Below the pieces are notes generated by a model. The model had not been told where the DNA came from, did no database searches, and was given only the letters and a program-made list of their open reading frames with translations. Below are positions 1 to 12,423 of a DNA stretch of 64,000 nucleotides, in pieces. Location: contig JAKSXM010000269.1 of NCBI GenBank assembly GCA_022575985.1, positions 1,488,001 through 1,552,000 on the forward strand, read 5' to 3'. A program made the translations under genes and the position numbers. Source of the stretch: Anagrus nilaparvatae. Its lineage: Eukaryota; Arthropoda; Insecta; Hymenoptera; Mymaridae. Position 1 is the first letter of the stretch. Each line of letters begins with the position of its first letter.

Positions 1-168
1 GTAAATATTCGCAAGTCTTCAATCATTAATAAAACATCAGTAACTGTTGGTATTGGTTTTTTTTTATCATTAAATTATCTTCTTTTGTATCAGAATTTTT
101 TATTTTTTTAAAATTTTAAAATTTTTTCTTTAATTTTTCTACCCACTTTGAAAATAATTAAGATATCA
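1..168 (-). pseudogene. Tigger-like transposase, downstream fragment
   Basis: This continues the transposase fragment on the other side of the hAT element. Minus-strand reading from 168 gives MDDILIIFKVGRKIKEKI, then stops, then PTVTDVLLMIEDLRIF near 50-5. Removing the inserted element joins KKAW-type text to this segment as in intact Tigger transposases. No intact catalytic domain is visible. The rest lies to the left of the window. Confidence 0.45.
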
Positions 169-779
169 TCCATGCTTAGAGGTGGACGATACGAGACTAT
201 ACCGAGACTTTAGGCTTGTCTCGTCTCGGTATCGGAAATTTCGAAATTTTGCAGTCTCGTCTCGGTCTCGTCTCGTTTTCGAGAAAGTCTCGAAAAAATT
301 AAAGTTTTTCTTCAGGAAAATTATAAAAATAAAATTGTCAACTATTTATATACAAACAATTACAAATTTATAAATTCCTGTGAGACTAAAGCGCCCTCTG
401 GGCTGAGTTTCTTTTATGGCTAATAAAATAACCTGACAATTTTTATCAAGCAGTTATTCTTTTGTAAAATTATAGATAAAAAAATATTGTTTTTGATTAA
501 AATTGTATACATTTGAAAAAAAAATTTTTATCTGCAATAAATTAGTGTAACGTATTTTTAAGATTTAAAATAATAATGTTTCTAAATTATCTTTGACGGT
601 TGATTATTATTGATATTATTTGATGGTTGGCTAGCTGATCATAAAACTGAATCCTTTTACGGAATAACAGCCCATATTTTATTGATGAGCACTGGATTTT
701 ACGTTCAATAACTTCAGATTTTATACCTATCAGCTAGGAGCCAAACATTCAGGAATAGTATATTACGACCCATGGCCAG

Positions 780-2000
780 AAAAATAAAGTAAAAAAATAT
801 ATAAAAAATATACTGTTACTAGGGGGCAAGCCCCCTGCGCGCTGAAGCGCGCCAACCCCCTCAGATCATATTTCATGTTTAATCGAAATAAAAACAATTT
901 TAGAGTGAGATATCAATTTCAAATAATGAACTTTTTCCATGATTTTAATAAAACATTATTATATTTATTTTCAAAATTTATCTAAAGAAAAAAATATTGC
1001 ATTACTGTCCCTCGGTGCTACGCACCTCGGGCCAGAGCCCTTTTCATCCCTCAAAATAAATTTTTCTTTTGTTCTGAACGGCGAAATTTTTTAATAGGAT
1101 GACGAAATGCTCGAATTAATTTTCATATGTTATGTGTTGCATGTACAAATATAATTAATTTTCTATTAGTTTAAACATTTTTCATTAAAATTTATAATTA
1201 TTTTTACAGTTTATATTATTATAAATTTAAAAATTAATATTTACATTTATGTACAAATTTGTATACAGCGCGCCGTTACCATCAATGAAACGACCAAATA
1301 GATAAAGATGACGAAATTTTTAGGAGATTGCATAAAAAAATAATTATTTTACTTTTTACTTCCATATTTTTTACACAAAATTTTATTAATAATTAAGTAT
1401 TTTAAAAGATAATGAAAATTAGAACTAATGAAATAAATAATGAACAAATCAGCGCAACCAATCAGAAATAAATTAGACGAAAAATTATGTCACATGAGTT
1501 TTTTAGAGATGGAAATTTATCTCAAGAAAAAAATATTTAATATCGCATCTGAATTTAAATACTAATTACTATGTCTCGAAATAAATTTTTCTTTTGTCCT
1601 GGACGGGAAAATTTTACAATCGGATGACGCAATACTCCAATAAGTTTTCATATATTATCATTAATAAAAACCAATATTATTTTTATTTTAAAAAATTATT
1701 TCAAGAAAAAATATATCGTATCTGAATGCAAATATTGATTACTGTCCCTCGGTGCTACGCACCTCGGGCTGAACCTTTATCATCCCTCGACATTAATTTT
1801 TCTTTTGTCCTGGACAGCGAAATTTAATAATAGGATGACGAAATACTCGAATCAGTTTTCATGTATTTTATTATGTCGCACCTACAGATGTAATGTTGTA
1901 TTATAGTTTAAACATTTTTTACTAAAATTTATAATTATTTTGACAGTTTATAATAATAAATTAAAAAATTAATATTTAAAATTACTAGAAACAACTGCGC
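780..2000. repeat. Internal repeated module with GC-rich hairpin words
   Basis: The phrase CCCTCGGTGCTACGCACCTC occurs at about 1010 and again at about 1743. The text around TAGGATGACGAAAT.CTCGAA recurs near 1095, 1620 and 1830. This suggests three decayed copies of a module of a few hundred bases. At 820-865 a GC-rich stretch (GGGGGCAAGCCCCCTGCGCGC) has a reverse-complement relative at 60680-60725. No coding potential is visible. The class is unknown. Confidence 0.5.
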
Positions 2001-2399
2001 TTCGCGCAGAGAATGACTGCCTTTTATTCATTATCCAACAACTATTTATTAAAAATATTTTAAATTATTATTTGAAAAGAGATAAAATATTGTAAATGAT
2101 AAATTCTAATTTAATAAATGACCCTAATTTTTTGCGGTGACATTTAATTATTATGTTCAATAATTTCATTTGCTTAGTAAAAAGTATAAAACTAATTAAT
2201 TTTTGTCCAAAAAGTAAGTTATAATTTTTTGAAATTGGATTCTTTTAAATGAACTTTTGCACACAAAAACACAAATTTAATCGTTTAAACTATTTGAACT
2301 AAAAATTGCTATGGAAACTTACCATTAGTTGTACTTTTGGGAAAAAATAGTTTGAACCCATTTCTGAGATTTTATAAGTCCTAAAACAAAAATTACAAT

Positions 2400-2630
2400 A
2401 AATCCCGAAATATAAATAATCCTACATCCATAAACCTAAAGTATTCTTAGGTCTTGTTCTTATCAGAGCCTGATCAGGCCCTGACTCCCACTTCAAATTA
2501 TTCTAAGTCCCTAAATCGAAAATATTCTAAGTCCATTTCACCCCTCTCCCTAAAAACATAAATATTTCGACCCCTCCTGCCGAGCCGGACTTTTTCAAAT
2601 ACTTCATCCAATGAACATGTTCCATGTTAA
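2400..2630 (-). mobile_element. Partial copy of the TTAA-ended family
   Basis: The right end reads, on the minus strand, TTAACATGGAACATGTTCAT and then the G-rich subterminal block (CGGCTCGGCAGGAGGGG). This is the same end as the complete element at 29418-30970. The copy stops being recognisable near 2400, and the other terminus was not found. Confidence 0.6.
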
Positions 2631-3239
2631 TAAATTAATGTGATAAAAGTGTATAAGAGTAGTTAATTAGTATATTCAGAAAAAATAGCTTTCTCCAGTA
2701 AATAAAATTTACTTGATCAGTAAAAGAGCTACTTCACAGTGATCATAGAAGTCTGTTAAAGATAATTAATTTTTATTCTAAGAATTTTAATATTATCACA
2801 AAAAAATAGTCATTATTAATCTTTAATTTTAGCTAGTTATATGTATCTTCAAAGCTACATTTACTTATTTTATCATTCATGAAACTGCCTTTCTTCTTTT
2901 ACCCTACAGGTGTTTTTAAACCACCAAATTTTAGTCTTAGTTCAAAAACCTATTTTTATTCATGTAGCTTTCATGAATCTCTTAATCACAAATTTTTTTT
3001 CTATTGCCTAACCATTATTTTCGGTAAAAAACACAGGGTTCAGATCTAATTTTACAACCGAAAATACATTTAGGCCTTATTTCTTTCCGCAATTTATCTA
3101 CATTGTTGTAGGTATAATCTATCTTATCAAATTAGAGACTGACCCCGAAAATTTTTGAATAAAAGTTACTCCTACATGCTCAAGTAAAAAATATTCTAAA
3201 CCTCGAAATAATTTACTGGTTCCTGGAAGGAGTAAACAA

Positions 3240-3683
3240 ATTTTTATTAATGATTTTTTTGTATGTAAGTGCATTTTGAGACGCTCAGATGCTAAAAAAC
3301 CGATTTTTAAAAAAGTCCGTATTGTTTGTATTTTTGGGGATCTTGTTACAATTAAAACAAAATTTTAGCCTTAAAAAGTACTGAAACTATCCTTCTTTAT
3401 TCCTAATTTTTTTTATTAAAGCTTTAGATTCCAAAAATTTTATTATAAATCCGATACCTGAAATTTTCAAAATTTTAGTCTTATCATTTTCATAGACAAA
3501 AAATACAAAAATAATACACCTTTCTTTTTCTACGAGAGTTCTAATTTTAGGAAATTTATTAAAACCATAGAAGTTAAGGTTAAAACATTTCAATTTTAAA
3601 CCAATTCAGTTATTGAAAGATAAATAATTAATTAATTATTTATCTTTCGAGTATCATAACCTATAGTACCAATAACTTGGTGA
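3240..3683 (+). repeat. Degenerate copy of the hairpin-ended (GGTTCCTC) family
   Basis: The text GCATTTTGAGACGCTCAGATGCTAAAAAACCG at 3271-3302 matches, with changes, the conserved internal text of the copies at 12756, 49319 and 54569. Near 3660-3683 a degraded version of the family's 3' hairpin (CCAATAACTTGGTGAC) is present. Its short ORFs are chance. Confidence 0.5.
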
Positions 3684-3866
3684 CTTATTAATTATATTTT
3701 AAAGCGGTTTTTTAAAATACCCTATAAATAAACATAGTACCTAATTTAATTTTTATATTTTATACAAACTATTTTATTTGGTATAATAAATTTAGAAGGA
3801 TCTGATAATTTTTAGTTTTTTTTAATTAACCGCACATTTTTTGTATGAAAAAAAAAAGTTTTATTA

Positions 3867-4601
3867 TTAAGGCCACTGTCTCTTTATTGGGATTTTTTTT
3901 TTCATTTTTTTTTTAATTCATTATCTTATGTTAAAACATTTCAAGAATCTAAAAAACAAATTTCAAGCAAAAAAAAAAAATATGTTTTTTAGATATTTCG
4001 ATTTTTATGGGTCGTAGTCATATGAAAACATATGCATTTAAAAACTTTAAACGCGTTTTTCTCAAAACTACTTTTTTGAAATCGGTTCCCACGCTAGCTC
4101 AAAAACTAATTGAGCTATCGACATGAATCTTGTTTCATTTTTTTCGTTATTGCAATACCTAGTATGTGAACCAACAATATCAGCTTTTTATGCATCAGAA
4201 AAATTTTTATTGTCCGTTTTAGGCGCATTTTTTAACGTCAAAAACTGCATTTTTCGTTTTTGGTTCACCAAATGGTCAATTTTTTGTATTTTTTGCTAAA
4301 TGTTGGTTCACATACAAGAGGAAGCTATAGAGATTAATATGCCTTTTTATTTTTTTGTTTTGATGCCTACAATAGGCGCTATGATGGGAACCGTTTTTCA
4401 ATTTTTTTTTCGAGCCTCTACTTTCACGCCATCTACAAACTGTAAAAAAAAAGCATATGAAACAAAAATTTTTTTATGTCCTCTAGAATAGTTTTGTAAT
4501 TATTTAAAAATAAATTTGTAAACTTTTATAATAAAACAGCTGAGAAAAAAAATGTTGAAAATCCTTTGAAAATCGTCACAAAAAAGAGACAGTGGCCTTA
4601 A
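3867..4601. mobile_element. MITE with TTAA-flanked inverted ends
   Basis: TTAAGGCCACTGTCTCTTT begins at 3867. Its exact reverse complement, AAAGAGACAGTGGCCTTAA, ends at 4601. The 735 bp between carry no convincing reading frame. A TTAA border fits a piggyBac-type target; a TA target with termini starting AGGCCACTG is the alternative. It sits inside the hAT element at 177-5544. Confidence 0.7.
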
Positions 4602-5552
4602 AACATTTAAAAATTATTTTTGGTATTTATACTAAAACATATATGAGTTGACTAAAAATTTTGAGGTTTTATATTTAAAATTTTGTTTTTATCACAATAT
4701 TTATGCTATAACCTATAACTTCATAAATTTATAAATAAATTTTAAAATTTTAAATAAAAACATTTGAGCAATTCATTTTTATTAACCAATCAGGAGTGGT
4801 TTTTAGCTATAACAATGTACATAGTTACTGTATCGAAGACATGTACTTTTTAGGATAGGATTTTACAAATTTTTTATACAGCGCGCGGCAGATACTGCAG
4901 AGCAAAAATGAATCGATTAAGATAAAATCGAAGACGAAAATTTTAGAAGATTGTATAATAAAATGAGAAAAATATTATATTTCTTATTTATATTTAATTA
5001 TTATGAAAAATATTTAAAATTTTATTAATAAATAATTATATTAAAAAATTAAATAATAATAAATATTAAATAACGCGCGAGAGTTTATGTGACAGAGAAC
5101 TTCTTGTATTCTATACCGCTAGCAACCAATAAAAAATATAATTCACGCGCATGATAAAATCGACGCGACCAATCAAAACACGAATAAATCGAGGAACAAA
5201 TTCTGATGATATTTCTCCTTTAGAGTTATAGAATAATGTATCATCAAATAAAACTTAATGTTTAAGAAAATTTATGCAGTGATAAATCAAAGAAAACTAT
5301 AATTATAACTATTTTTTAAGTACACAGTCTTAATAAGAATATTAATTTTAATGCCTTTTTACTTATTGTAAAAATTTAAATTAACTAAATGTATTAATAA
5401 CTTTTTTTTTCGAGACGAGACTTCCCGAGAGTCTCGATGTGAATGTCTAGTCTCGTCCCGAATTTTCTACAAATGCTCTCGTCTCGGTCTCGTCTCGAAA
5501 TCGAGACGAGACCGATACTGGTCTCGCAGTCTCATCCACCTCTATCCATGCT

Positions 5553-5870
5553 CTTTTGTTAGTCCCATATTCAACAGGCCTTGATTTAACTTTTCTAAAG
5601 AAGTGAGGGTTAGCGAAATTTCCAATCATAAATAGTGGATGATTTTCTGTACTATCCATATTTGCTCCTACTAAAAGTCTTATTCGTTTTTTGCTTAATT
5701 TTCCATTAAAAAATTTTTCATTTTTAAAGGCTAAAGTTTTATTTAGGGTACGCCCTGAATTGATTCACTTATGGGAGTATTTTGATCGCGAGCTGGAGTA
5801 AACCAATTCATAAAACATTTCTCAAGTTTTGGATTTTTAGCACCCTTGTCTCTTTTTCTATCCTTATTAT
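5553..5870 (-). pseudogene. Tigger-like transposase, N-terminal and middle fragment
   Basis: Read on the minus strand this encodes a CENP-B-type helix-turn-helix-like stretch (NPKLEKCFMNWFTPARD, roughly 5860-5790). After stops and frame changes it reads NHPLFMIGNFANPHFF and KSRPVEYGTNKRAW (about 5650-5553). Pogo/Tigger DDE transposases carry closely similar text, with a CENP-B HTH followed by an EKLPLLVIGK..NPRCF..PV.Y..N..AW segment just before the second catalytic region. The frame breaks at the hAT target duplication and resumes at 168-1. Stops and frameshifts make it non-functional. The 70-residue open frame at 5447-5659 is this fragment running into the end of the hAT element, so its C-terminal part is not transposase. 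Confidence 0.7.
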
Positions 5871-6159
5871 ATTTTAAATCTGACTCCAATAATAATCTTC
5901 TTATAATCTTTAAAATTATGAATTTAAAAAAAAATTTTAAGTAAAATTTAAACGAAAACTTATTGAGGAAAAATTTCGAATTATAGAAGAAATTTTCGCA
6001 TATATAGGAAATTCAAGCGACGAAAAGAAAACTTCGAATTATCGAGGATTTTGAATTATAGAGTTTCGAATTCTTGAGGTTCAACTGTAAAATCTAAAAA
6101 TATGGTTTTAACTCTAAATCTCAAACCTAATACTCAATTTTTAAAAAATTTTTATCTTA

Positions 6160-6893
6160 AATTATCACTAGGTAAAATAGACCACTAAGAACATTTTCTT
6201 TTTGTTAATGAGGAACCATAGTGCCAATTACTTGGCAGTTTTTTTTTTACACATCAAAAATTTGTTATTTTTTTTTTAATTAAAAATAATTAAAAATGAA
6301 CTGTTAAAAAAAAATATTAGATTATAAATTTAATTTTTTAAATAAATTAAAATAAATTATAGAATTCTTCAGAAAACTTTTCTTCGGAAAATGAATTGTA
6401 GCTCTTAAATTGCGTATTTTTAAAGTTAAGTGTCTTTTTGTTTAGCTAAAAATTCACAATTTTTTAGTCAATGCAGAAATTACATATTATTACTAAAATA
6501 TTCTTATAGGTCTCAAAAATTTTCTCTCGTCTTATTGCCTTGTCTTGTTTTCAAAATATAGCTCTGCAAATAAGGTATTTAAAATTAGCATTTTGGGACT
6601 CTGATTTGAAATTATCACATATCGCAAGAATTAGAGACGAGTAATAAATTTCTGGGACTTTAGAGCTTATATAAATCTTTTGAGACAAAAATCTATTTCA
6701 TTCTAAAACTTTAATTTTGGTATTAACATAAAAATCGGTCATTTTTAGCATTTTTAGCCAAAAATGGGCATTTAGTTTAATGACTATCACGAAGAAGCAG
6801 ACCCTGACATAAAAAAATCACTGCCAAATTGGCACTATGGTTCCTCATTAGCAATAAAAAAATATTTTTAATGGAGTATTTTACCTAACAAAG
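6160..6893. repeat. Inverted pair of hairpin-family 3' ends
   Basis: At 6160-6238 the sequence matches the 3' terminus of the hairpin-ended family (GAGGAACCATAGTGCC...CTTGGCAG). At 6831-6893 the reverse complement of the same terminus appears (CTGCCAAATTGGCACTATGG, then TTCCTCATT and finally TTTTACCTA). The two outward-facing ends enclose about 590 bp of AT-rich sequence without a gene. This could be a deleted foldback derivative of the family. Confidence 0.6.
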
Positions 6894-8080
6894 TATAATG
6901 CCATAAAAAAAGCATCAGATCCAAAAAATCGATTAAAAACGATATTTTAAAATTAATACTTTCAGAAAAAAAAAGTGCGAATATAGAAAATAGCCATTTT
7001 TGGAGGTAGTCTTTGCTAATTTAAGGGTAAAGTATATATTGTCATAAAAAATCATCGATATTCTTAGTTAGCGACCGTAATAATTCGTATGGACGGGTAG
7101 TTTTTTTTCAGTACCAGCGCATTTCAGCACAGTTCTCAATATCAAAAGACGTTTAACCAACGCAATTATCTTCCAAACTCCTAATCATCCTCCTTCAACA
7201 ATTGCATGTGTATTCACTATACATTGTACTGATTCTTTATACTAAACTCAATCTTTCTATTTTCTATAAGTACATCAATAAATGTTTATATTGACTTCTT
7301 ATAAGAAATAAAACAACATATGTTATTTTTGAGAACTTCTGCCAACATTACAATGCAATACACCTTTTTGTTAATTTAAGGGTGAAGCCTCCACTTCATC
7401 AAAAAAAGACACCAAATGTCGTGATTTGTGAACCAGAAAACCCATATTAGACCAAAAATAGTAGTTGCCAGTAGCTATAAACCCACCTTCATATTATGAT
7501 TTGAGTATATATGCGGCGCGGCAAAAATCAAAAAACTTTGAGATCACTTTTCTCGATATCCACTAATTTTATTACAACGTGTATGGACCAGGGGGCTAAC
7601 GACGTGATTCAGTGATTCGGAATCATGAGTGAATCATGAATCATGATTCAAAAAATTTTTTTCGGGAAATAGCTTAAAATGGCTGAAAATGCAAAGAAAA
7701 CTATATAAAGGTCTGAATCATTCTGAATCACTCGGAATCATTCTGAATCATAGTTTTTTAAAACTTTTATTACTAGAAAATCGTTAATTTTGTTTAAAAA
7801 CTTCTTTAAATCGTTTATAATGGGTGCAAATATTGAGAAAAATATTTTCAAATATCGCAATTACTCGGAATCATATTTTTTTAAAACTTTTAGTAGAATA
7901 TCGTTAATTTTGTATAAAAACATCTCGAAATCGCTCAAATTGGATGAAAATAATAGTTAAAATTGTATGGGAATTCGTTGGCAAACAATCTCAAATAGTT
8001 ATAAATAAAAATAAAAATACATAATATTAGATAAAAATAACCAGGAGCAAGGTTTTTCACAAGGCAATAATTAAGATAAG
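6894..8080. other. AT-rich stretch, no gene; GAATCA-rich block
   Basis: No coding sequence is seen. Between about 7605 and 7880 the words GAATCA and TGATTC recur many times in both orientations (for example GAATCATGAATCATGATTC). This resembles the subterminal repeats of a DNA transposon and may be the left flank of the hAT transposase remnant that follows. I could not find matching terminal repeats. Confidence 0.4.
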
Positions 8081-10057
8081 ATGATAATTCAAAATAATGT
8101 AAATGTTATTGATGGAAAACAAGCCCAGAACAATACTAATAACGTTCTTACTAGGTATGTATATTCTGAAGATGTTTTAAGAGCAGAAATACTTTATGCA
8201 CTTTGTCAAGTAAAAAAACAAGCCTCATTGAGATATTTTTCTGATTTATCTGATATTTTTCCATTAATGTTTATTGATAGTGAAATTGCAAAAAAAATGA
8301 AAAAGCTTAAAAATAAATTAAGTTATAGCATAACTTATGGATTAGGTCCATATTTTCAAAGACAACTTGCAAATGATGTAAGAAAATCTGAATTTTATTC
8401 TATTGCGTTTGATGAAAGTTTGAATAAAGTAGCACAAAAAGGTCAGATGGATCAAGTTGTAAAATTTTGGAGAGGCGATGAAAAAGTTGAAACTAGATAC
8501 CTTAATTTTAGTTTTTTATTAGAAGCAAGTGCTTTAGATTTATTAAAAGGTTTTAAAACAGGTATCTCTAGTTTTTACAGATTTCGATGGATGGACCTAA
8601 TGTAAATGTTAAATTTTATGATGAGTTCATAAAAGATTTATTAAGAAAAAAACAAGAGCCAAAGATTTTAGAAACAGGTTCTTGCTCTTTACACAAAGTT
8701 AATGGTGCTTTTAAATTTGGACATAAAAAATGTAGTTGGAATATTGATTCTTTCTTAAATTCCTTGTACAATTTATTTAAAAATTTTCCTTCACGTAGAG
8801 GTGTATATTCGATAATTACCAATTCTCAAGAATTCCCTAAAAAATATTGCTCCATTCGTTGGACAGAAAATACCAAAGTTATGGAAAGAGCTATGGGCAT
8901 GATTCCAATTTTAAATATTAATGTTGCTAAAGTAGCTTCTACTAAAAAGATACCTGATTCTAAAAATTTTGGTATTCTTAAGGACTTTATAAGTTACTAA
9001 CGGCAAAATTAGGTTTCTTAATGAGTATTTCTTTAGAATTAGAAAAATTTTTAATTTTTACCAAAGTAATAAACCATTGCTTCCATTTCTTTACTCAGAT
9101 TTATATACGTTGTTTAAAAATTTGCGTACCAAAATTATCAAAACAGAATAATTAAAAATGTAAAAAATGGAGCAAATTTAATGAGTATAGATTTAGAAAA
9201 TAAAGATAACTTTTGTGATAAAGATAAAGTAGACATAGGATTTACAGCTCAAAAAGCATTAAAAGATATTAAGAGAGAAAAAAATGTTAGTTTTGAACAA
9301 TTTAAAATACATTGTCAAAATTTTATCATAAATGTGTGCAAAAAATTAAAGCAAAAATGCCCTTTAAATTTTGATTTGGTTAGCGGAGCTAGCTGTTCGT
9401 TTCCACTAGTCATGCGAGTATCAGGTACTGCTAAATACCGTATTCAAGCTGCTTTAGAAATACTTTCTAAATACAATTATATAACTCAGAGTAAATGCAT
9501 TAGCATCAAATCGGAGTATCTGGAATTAATTGAAAAACCTGAGGCGGTAGCAGAATTGAAAAAATTTAGTAAAATAAAAGATCGTCTTGACATTTTTTTA
9601 ATGAATCTATGTGAAAAATGTAATTGCTCGTCTAGCCTAAAAAAATTCATGAAAACAATATTAGTTTTATTTCATGGAAATGCAGAGGTTGAAAGGAGTT
9701 TTTCTATTAACAAAAATTTTTTAGTTGATAATTTAGAAGAAAAATTCTTAATAGCACAATGATGTGTACATGATTACATAACTTCCATCGGGAAAGTTTC
9801 AGATATTAAGATTACCAAAGAAATGATTAGCGCGTTTAAGAAATCCTCTTCTAATAGAGTAGCAGCCTTGAACGAGAAAAAAGAATTAGAAGATGAAGAA
9901 AAAAAAACAAAGAGAATTATCTGAACAGATTAGATTAATAAAAAGTAAAAAATCTGAAGCTGAAGAAGCTCTAAACTCAAAAGCTTTCGAAGTTTCAGAA
10001 TGTGATAAACAGTTAGAAAAATTAGAATTACATTTAAAAAAATTTTTTTTTTAATTT
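8081..10057 (+). pseudogene. hAT-like transposase, broken into several frames
   Basis: Three consecutive open pieces (8081-8605, 8587-9000, 9181-9762) plus two unnamed bridges read as one degenerate transposase. The N-terminal piece has KSEFYSIAFDESLN and a KFWRGDEKVETRYLNF segment. The middle piece has ILETGSCSLHKVNGAFKFGH and FPKKYCSIRWTEN. The bridge at 9000-9110 reads NKPLLPFLYSDLYTLFKN. The C-terminal piece ends with LFHGNAEVERSFSINKN, the hAT dimerisation (hATC) signature. After 9762 the frame continues past a stop with KVSDIKITKEMISAFKKSSS and a Lys/Glu-rich tail to about 10057. Frame changes near 8590 and 9000 and several stops show it is dead. An upstream zinc-finger region is not seen. 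The order of motifs and the hATC signature make the family call firm, though the exact hAT lineage is open. Confidence 0.75.
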
Positions 10058-10919
10058 ATCTTTTATCTACTTAAGAAAAAAAAATAGTATTTCTTAAAAC
10101 TTAATTAATCTTTAAAATATTTTATTAAATGTTTAAACTTAAATTTTTTTGACCAAAAAAAGGATTAATATTAAGACTCAAATGTGAATTAGTATTATTA
10201 ATAATAAAACTAAAAAAAATTAAGAATAAGATATATAAGATATATAAGATATATAAGATATATATAATAAGATTAATATTAAAATAAATATTAATAATCA
10301 AAATAAGATTAATAAAACATAACTATTAAAAATTTTCTAAGATGTGAACAAATTTGTAATACGAAATGTTATTTATATAATAAAAAAAGCTTTAAATTAG
10401 AATATGTTTTTAATTTTATCCTTTTTTGTACCATACTACTCCTTTTTAAGCTTTTAAAAATTTTGTTATTTTTACTTTTTCATTACTAAAAAGATCCATA
10501 AAAATGTCCTTATTTTTATCTTATTACTCCTTTAAAAATCCTTTAAATGTCCTTATTTTAAAAATATTTTCATCTATAGACACCCTGGAAATGCTATGTT
10601 TTTTCACATGATTTTTCAAAAATGGGAACGTTTTTAAAAAATGGATGATTTTTTCGGACTTTAAAATAGGCCAAAAGGTGCTTTAAACTTAAGATATTTT
10701 GCAACACGTAGGTTCATCTAGAGCAAAGTAGTTATATAATGTTCCAAAAAAAATTTCAGTTATGTAACGCCATTTCAAAAAAATTAGTTTCGAGAATAAT
10801 TAGTTTAAAGTTTTGAAGATTAAAAATTTCGACATAACTCTACATTAATTCACACAAAAATTATTTTTGTTGGTAGCTAATGTAAAATTAAATCTGTAAT
10901 ATTAAATTCATCAGTAAAA
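10058..10919. other. AT-rich non-coding stretch
   Basis: No gene is seen. It includes a short microsatellite of (ATATAAGAT)-like units at about 10228-10265. Confidence 0.5.
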
Positions 10920-11262
10920 ATAATTCATTAGTTTAGAATTTAGCAGAATATACCCCACTTTAAATAAATTTCGAATGGTGTTCTGTTTTATACAAAAGTT
11001 GTAACTTCAATTGTTTTTATGCAATGACAGCATTAAAATATTAGTATTGAATTTAGCAGAGTATACCCCATTTAAAATTGTTTTATACAGTTTCCCGTTT
11101 TATAGTAAAGTTTTAATTTCAATTATTTTTATGCAATAATAGCATTGAAATATTAGTTTGGAATTCAGCAGAATGTACCATACACTAAGTTTTTTCGAAT
11201 AGTGTCCCGTTTCTTAGAAAAATTGAAATATTAGTATTGAATGTAGCAAAATATACTACTTA

Positions 11263-12122
11263 CAGGGTTGGGAAATGCGGGTGATTTTGACGCGCATTAA
11301 CCGTATGCGGTATATACGGAAACAGAAAAATACGGTCCATATTTTTCAAAGCCGTATATACGGAAAAAAATTTTACAAACCCGTATCCGTATGTACGGGT
11401 AAAATGAATACGGGTCCGTATAAATTTTTCTGAATATACGGGTAACAATATACGGAACCCGTATTTTAGGCATCCATTCAAACGGCTAAAAAAGGTGAGA
11501 CCCGTATATACGGATCAATTCTATACGGATCCGTATATACGGATGACTGAAATGCGGAACCGTATATCAGCCACCCGTATATACGGGTCTCAATTTTTTT
11601 CACCCGTTTGTACGGATGCCTAAAATACGGGATCCATATATTGTTAACCGTATATAGGGATAGAATTATACTGGACCCGTATACCTCTGATCCGTACATA
11701 CGGGTGAATAATATACGGTTCCGTTTTCATTCTTGTCCGTATTATTAATTTATAAATACTTTTCTGTATTAAATCGGGTGATTAAAGATTTGACCCGTAT
11801 ATACAGGTATCTAAAATACGGCTCCCATAAAGTGAAAACTGTATACGGCTAATATTATATGGTTCCCGTATTTAAATTAACCGTATATACGGTTGAAAAA
11901 TTTTGAGAACCGTATATAAGATTTACAAAATATGGGTCCCGTACAAATTTATCCGTATGTACGGTTTTGAAAATACTGATCCGTACATTTTTAGAACCTT
12001 ATATATGGTATTTTTTATATAATTCCATATTAAATAAACCGTATATACGGCAAAAAATCAAAATTCATATTTTTCATTTCCGTATATACGGATATGATGC
12101 GCGTCCAGTATTCCCAACCCTG
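11263..12122. mobile_element. hAT-like MITE packed with CCGTATATACGG palindromes
   Basis: The ends are CAGGGTTGGGAA from 11263 and its reverse complement ending at 12122. Inside this, the ends share GACGCGCAT. The word TACTAC sits on both sides, so an 8-bp duplication may be present in degraded form. CAGGG-type termini fit hAT elements. The interior has at least seven exact copies of CCGTATATACGG and many one-base variants in both halves. There is no credible gene; the open frames at 11260-11481 and 11478-11699 are translations of the repeats. Confidence 0.7.
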
Positions 12123-12423
12123 TACTACAATATAAATTTTCTTTGAATAGTGACCCGTTTATATGAAAAGTTGAAATTTAAATTTTTTTATGTAATGATA
12201 GCATTGGAAAATTAGTTTGTAATTTAGCAGAATATACCCCACTTTAAATTTTTTTCGAATACGTTTCGTTAATTAGAAAAGTTTAAATATTAGTATTGAA
12301 TGTAGCAAATTACACCCTATTATAAATTTTCTGTTTCATTAAAAAGTTGTCATTTCAATTGTTTATATGCAATAAAAGAATTGAAATATTAGTTTGGAAT
12401 TTAGCAGAATATACACCACTTTA

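Larger units (their letters stand above)
177..5544. mobile_element. hAT-superfamily non-autonomous element with perfect 8-bp TSD
   Basis: Both ends read TAGAGGTGGA inwards, from 177 and from 5544. They are bounded by the identical 8-mer TCCATGCT at 169-176 and 5545-5552. An 8-bp duplication and a TAGAG-type terminus are characteristic of hAT elements. Both subterminal regions (180-300 and 5410-5530) are saturated with GAGACGAGAC / GTCTCGTCTC words, which may be transposase-binding subterminal repeats. I see no transposase frame inside. The 5.4-kb interior holds repeated modules, a MITE at 3867-4601 and degenerate repeats, so this is a long non-autonomous copy swollen by later insertions. Confidence 0.8.
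1..6087 (-). mobile_element. pogo/Tigger-type DNA transposon, degenerate, split by a hAT insertion
   Basis: The right terminus, which is the 5' end on the minus strand, reads CAGTTGAACCTC inwards from 6087 and is followed by AATTCGAA-type repeats between about 5990 and 6087. This is the usual look of Tigger/pogo terminal repeats. A TA dinucleotide follows at 6088-6089, as expected for a TA target. Transposase remnants lie inside it at 5553-5870 and 1-168. The body is interrupted by the 5.4-kb element at 177-5544. The left end lies outside the window. Assignment to the pogo/Tigger group is from family knowledge; the terminus is seen directly. Confidence 0.7.

Noticed and set aside
7588..10578. 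Possible hAT termini CCAGGGGGCTAACG near 7588 and ...ACACCCTGG near 10578
   Set aside because: Only about six bases match as inverted ends and the flanking 8-mers differ.
11260..11699. Two minus-strand open frames of 73 residues, rich in Tyr and Gly
   Set aside because: They translate the CCGTATATACGG repeats of the MITE; no gene-like composition.
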